Virus record (IMG/VR): IMGVR_UViG_3300005096_000103
Coordinates: 1 to 64,000 of that record
Reading direction: 5' to 3' (one strand)
DNA from: a virus
Length of the DNA: 64,000 nucleotides
Numbering within the stretch: the stretch's first letter is position 1; each line of letters begins with the position of its first letter. Below, piece by piece: positions 61,148 to 64,000 of this stretch. The notes beneath the pieces are model-generated. The model was given only the letters and a program-made list of their open reading frames with translations. It had not been told where the DNA came from and searched no databases. Made by a program: the position numbers and the translations under genes.

Positions 61148-62440
61148 ATGAGCAACGAAGAAACCCAAAGCTGCTTCTGGGAAACTCAATTTGGTCTGCC
61201 CGCGCCTATGAGCATGTCACAGATATCCAAAGTACTAGATCTTACACTTAACGCGGGTGAAGGTCTTATCCCCTACCTTGTGAGTGAAACCAGCCAAGGG
61301 AAAACGACGCTAGTCAAACAGTGGGCTAGCGACAATGGCTACGTGATTCATACATACAACATGGTCTCCGCTGAGGCATCCGATCTCCAGGGAATTCCGT
61401 TCCCGTCGAAAGACCGGAAGACATTTAACTACCTGACACAAGGCGCAATACCTATCAACGATGATAAGCGTAAAGTCCTGCTATTCCTCGACGAGGTCAA
61501 CAGGGCTCCAAACGAGAACAAGAACATCGTGTTCCAGATCCTGAACAGACATCTAGGAGAGAACACTCTAGGAGTGAACGTCAAGATGGTTCTAGCCGGC
61601 AATCCGTCAGGACGCTACAATGTGAACAATATCACAGATGAGCCTGCGTTTCTACGTCGGTGCGTTATCCTCCCCTGTGCACTTAACTTGTACGAGGCCT
61701 TGGAGTACATGAAGGAGCACGAATGGCATCCTACAGTTATTGAGTACGTCAGCTCCAACACTGATCAACTACAAGCAGAGTTTGGTAAGGTTAAGACCGG
61801 TCACTGCTTCAATACTGCAGCGGGCTGGAACAGTATATCTGACCTGCTCTACAGGGCCGAGGATTCTGGAGTAGGAGACACTGCGAAAGGTAAGACCGTC
61901 GACACTGCGAAGACCGTCGACCTCGCAAACCTGAGCTTGAACGATGATCGTATACTATTCTCGATCATCTCAGGTATCATTGGGCGTGTAGCAGCTCAGG
62001 CATTCTGGGTATTTGTGACACGACCTAGCGAAGCATTGACAGCTAAGGACCTGTACGAGGGCATCGGAGTTGTAGGTAACGATACCGGAGACAAGTTCGC
62101 TAAGATCGTAGAAGAGAAGAAAGGGGCTACAGTAACAAACCTCCTCAAGGCTCTCGCCCTATATGTCCTCACTGGGGTGACCTGCAGCATGGAAGACTCT
62201 GTAAAGTTCCATATTCGACTGTTCTTGGTGCTAACAGAGACACACTGGAGGACGTACATCGAGCATCTCAAGCACACCCTCTACATCTCAGGCAATACAA
62301 TCACCGTCAATGGATCCTCATTCAACACGTGGCTGTATAATCTTGAGAGTCAGATCCAGGAAGATCCAGAAGTACACAAGCTGTCAATCAGGCGGCTAAG
62401 AGTGTCGATGAAGCTTACTCTTGAGGAGGGGAAGGCCTAG
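61148..62440 (+). CDS. MoxR-type AAA+ ATPase, 430 aa
   Basis: Walker A ETSQGKTTL (about 47-55), Walker B LLFLDEVNRAP (D115/E116) and the sensor pattern VLAGNPSGRYNV...LRRCVILP (about 145-180) identify a MoxR-like AAA+ protein, a remodeller of protein complexes. The C-terminus is helical. MoxR genes usually neighbour a VWA-domain partner; none is evident here, and the next genes are unknown. It starts 30 bases from the divergent terminase gene. Its stop is the first of three in-frame TAGs in a 15-nt repeat. Confidence 0.85.
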   Translation: MSNEETQSCFWETQFGLPAPMSMSQISKVLDLTLNAGEGLIPYLVSETSQGKTTLVKQWASDNGYVIHTYNMVSAEASDLQGIPFPSKDRKTFNYLTQGAIPINDDKRKVLLFLDEVNRAPNENKNIVFQILNRHLGENTLGVNVKMVLAGNPSGRYNVNNITDEPAFLRRCVILPCALNLYEALEYMKEHEWHPTVIEYVSSNTDQLQAEFGKVKTGHCFNTAAGWNSISDLLYRAEDSGVGDTAKGKTVDTAKTVDLANLSLNDDRILFSIISGIIGRVAAQAFWVFVTRPSEALTAKDLYEGIGVVGNDTGDKFAKIVEEKKGATVTNLLKALALYVLTGVTCSMEDSVKFHIRLFLVLTETHWRTYIEHLKHTLYISGNTITVNGSSFNTWLYNLESQIQEDPEVHKLSIRRLRVSMKLTLEEGKA

Positions 62441-62477
62441 TCAAGCGAAATCTAGTCAAGCGAAATCTAGTCAAGCG
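62437..62477. repeat. 15-nt tandem repeat holding stops for both converging genes
   Basis: CTAGTCAAGCGAAAT is present at 62437-62451 and 62452-62466, with a partial copy at 62467-62477. On the + strand each copy gives an in-frame TAG after the MoxR gene (62438-62440 first). On the - strand the gene ending at 62467 reads CTT GAC TAG in each copy. Both convergent genes thus have three in-frame TAG stops from the same 15-nt unit. Confidence 0.9.
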
Positions 62478-63255
62478 CCAGCGCTACTAGCTTCTCAAGC
62501 CGTGTGACGTCTGCTGCGGATTTCTTAGCAGCGTATACCCTTGACGCGGATAGGCGTGCTAGCTGTACACCTATCCGCGTCTCAGGATATTCCATATCTT
62601 CTAGGGTCTTGATATCCGTTGGCAGAACGCTAATCCTCGCGTCCACAGTCTCTGCTAGTTCCCTACCTTCTAAGGGTAGCATATTACTTAGCGTCTTTGA
62701 GGCCCAACAGTGCTCGGGTAGAACACTAACACACCCGTGCATATAATGCATTAGTGCTACGTAATCTATAACCTCAGAGCCTAGTACATCTACTAGACAC
62801 GAACTCCCTTTATCCGCGAACTGCTTACACATTGGCAGATTATCTAGGTATCCACCCGCCTCTGTGTTCTTTAGCAGACTGAGCATCGTGTTCAGGCCGT
62901 AAAGTATCTGAGCAGGCAGTGCTTCTTCTAGGAGTTCAGGGTTGTTCTCCTGCCCATCGAAAGCTAGCACTGTCTTCTCAAATACTATCGCGTCCCAAAA
63001 CGCTGTCTGGCCGTTCATAAGCGCGATAATAGCGTTCATTTTATCTAAATTGCTCGCGGCGTAACTTATCTCGTAGTCCGAGAATATCTTACGACGCGTC
63101 TCCCCTAGTAGATCTGAGGCATTACCTCCTAAGATGAAACTAGTTGCGTGCCAGACTTCCTCAGCACTAGACATAGCGTCTCTGAGAATCTTCTTCGAAA
63201 GCTTAGTCACTCTAGCACTAGGCTTCTCGTATTTCTTAGTAAGGTCGTAGAGCAT
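62467..63255 (-). CDS. Hypothetical protein, 262 aa
   Basis: A mostly helical soluble protein with several Cys and Met (CKQFADKGSSCLVDVLG, MHYMHGCVSVLPEHCW). No family was recognised. It is downstream of, and co-directional with, the partial gene at the right edge with an 8-base gap. Its stop shares the 15-nt repeat with the MoxR gene. Confidence 0.6.
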   Translation of the reverse strand: MLYDLTKKYEKPSARVTKLSKKILRDAMSSAEEVWHATSFILGGNASDLLGETRRKIFSDYEISYAASNLDKMNAIIALMNGQTAFWDAIVFEKTVLAFDGQENNPELLEEALPAQILYGLNTMLSLLKNTEAGGYLDNLPMCKQFADKGSSCLVDVLGSEVIDYVALMHYMHGCVSVLPEHCWASKTLSNMLPLEGRELAETVDARISVLPTDIKTLEDMEYPETRIGVQLARLSASRVYAAKKSAADVTRLEKLVALALD

Positions 63256-63263
63256 CTAGGCTC

Positions 63264-64000
63264 CTAAGCGTAAGCTTTAAGCTGTGTGGCCAATGCTTTC
63301 TTCTGAGGGAGTGGGAGTGTAGGTAAGACCTCTTTCAGTTTCTGAGGGTCAACCTCACCACTACTATCCGTGATATGCTCGACAAAAGATCCTCCCAGGA
63401 TGTCCTCGTAGAACCCTTTATCTAATGCATAGAGTTTTCTCCAAGGAATCAATAATCCTGCAACGTCTGCTGATTCTTCAGAAAGCTTATCAGAATTGAA
63501 TACCGCAAGTTGAGGAGATAGTATACCTTCGTATTCGCTAAGTGAGTGCGTCTCATCTGCAAGACCAATAGTCTCAACGATACTAGATAGCTTAGGTCTG
63601 CTACTAAAGTAGCCTGTAGTAGTCATGCTATTCTTAACTGCATTCGCCAGCTTCTCATATGTCCCCTCTCCCTCCTTATCTCCTTGGAGGTAGCAGGCCC
63701 CAATTCTAGCTTCAAGATGACCTACAAGGGTTTCAACATGGCACCGGGTAACCCCCGCGTGCTTATACACGTCTGTAGGGAGGTCATCAGTACTCATCTG
63801 GTATTCAGCAGCCCTCTTCACGATATTAACAGCCGCGAGTTTAACAGTAGCAGGGAACAATCTCGACTGGTTTTCCAATAGAACGTGCGCTGACTGTTTA
63901 ACAAGGTCAGGAGTGTCAATCCTAAGCCGCTGCATGTCGGGGATTGCGTAGAGGTATTCGTCAGAATTCTCTGCTGCAGACGCGACCTTAACTGCGTCTG
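63264..64000 (-). CDS. Hypothetical protein, partial at window edge
   Basis: The frame stays open past the first internal Met (63935) to the window end; the extra residues (VKVASAAENSDEYLYAIP) read as coding sequence, so the true start is to the right of 64000. K-x-A motifs (VKVASA, VKLAAV, VKRAAE, YKHAGV, EKLANA) link it to the virion-module proteins at 22-32 kb. Helical, no recognised domain. Confidence 0.65.
   Translation of the reverse strand, partial: DAVKVASAAENSDEYLYAIPDMQRLRIDTPDLVKQSAHVLLENQSRLFPATVKLAAVNIVKRAAEYQMSTDDLPTDVYKHAGVTRCHVETLVGHLEARIGACYLQGDKEGEGTYEKLANAVKNSMTTTGYFSSRPKLSSIVETIGLADETHSLSEYEGILSPQLAVFNSDKLSEESADVAGLLIPWRKLYALDKGFYEDILGGSFVEHITDSSGEVDPQKLKEVLPTLPLPQKKALATQLKAYA

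Noticed and set aside
1-64000. tRNA or rRNA genes
   Set aside because: I saw no cloverleaf or rRNA signature in the intergenic gaps; a covariance-model search would be needed to exclude a divergent tRNA.

Overview
The window is part of the genome of a large tailed phage with a contractile tail (myovirus type). The evidence is a large terminase, portal, prohead protease, capsid-like protein, a 983-residue sheath-like protein and a gpV-like baseplate spike, together with a full DNA replication set and a phage-encoded multisubunit RNA polymerase. There are no rRNA, tRNA or ordinary bacterial metabolic genes. Genes are tightly packed, often with 1-4 nt overlaps, and most have strong AGGAGG-type ribosome binding sites, so the host is a bacterium. 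I cannot name the host. Both window edges cut into phage sequence, and the last gene runs off the right end.

Layout. (1) 1-3.36 kb, + strand: a 16-bp palindromic tandem repeat, then small unknown or membrane genes. They are split by a 320-bp non-coding block holding a promoter-like motif, a long perfect hairpin, an 11-codon mini-ORF and a strong terminator. (2) 44.4 kb down to 3.3 kb, almost all - strand: the virion module. In transcription order it runs portal, RNA polymerase (beta fused to the first half of beta-prime, then a small Gly/Ala-rich protein, then the second half of beta-prime), many unrecognised virion-type proteins, prohead protease, capsid and decoration candidates, neck candidates, a Nudix-containing protein, sheath, tube-like protein, spike, baseplate and membrane proteins. 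(3) A short + strand island at 40.6-41.9 kb interrupts the module. It holds a signal-peptide-like micro-ORF and two very basic proteins behind promoter-like repeats. (4) 44.4-59.5 kb, + strand: the replication module, with an SNF2-type helicase, two RecB/Cas4-like nucleases with four-Cys signatures, a ParB-like protein, a probable ssDNA-binding protein, a 1231-residue primase-helicase and a family A DNA polymerase with an N-terminal glycosylase-like domain. (5) 59.5-64 kb: large terminase (-), a MoxR-type AAA+ ATPase (+) and two - strand genes.

How it fits together. The RNA polymerase genes sit inside the virion module and carry the NADYDGDAM catalytic loop, so the phage can probably transcribe some of its own genes. 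Co-packaging in the virion is plausible but unproven. A repeated motif resembling AATTGGTAWAAGATAKTAAC lies in front of + strand genes and is a candidate promoter. Many virion-module proteins carry a recurrent K-x-A-[S/A/G/E/N] peptide motif, which might be the processing site of the prohead protease. Many genes end in short tandem duplications that contain the stop codon. In several cases the repeat length is a multiple of three, so the gene has two to five in-frame stops.

The strongest second-look items are the beta/beta-prime fusion with a split beta-prime and an altered trigger loop, the stop-codon tandem repeats, the K-x-A motif family, the Nudix domain inside a virion-module protein and the structured RNA block at 1.67-1.95 kb.
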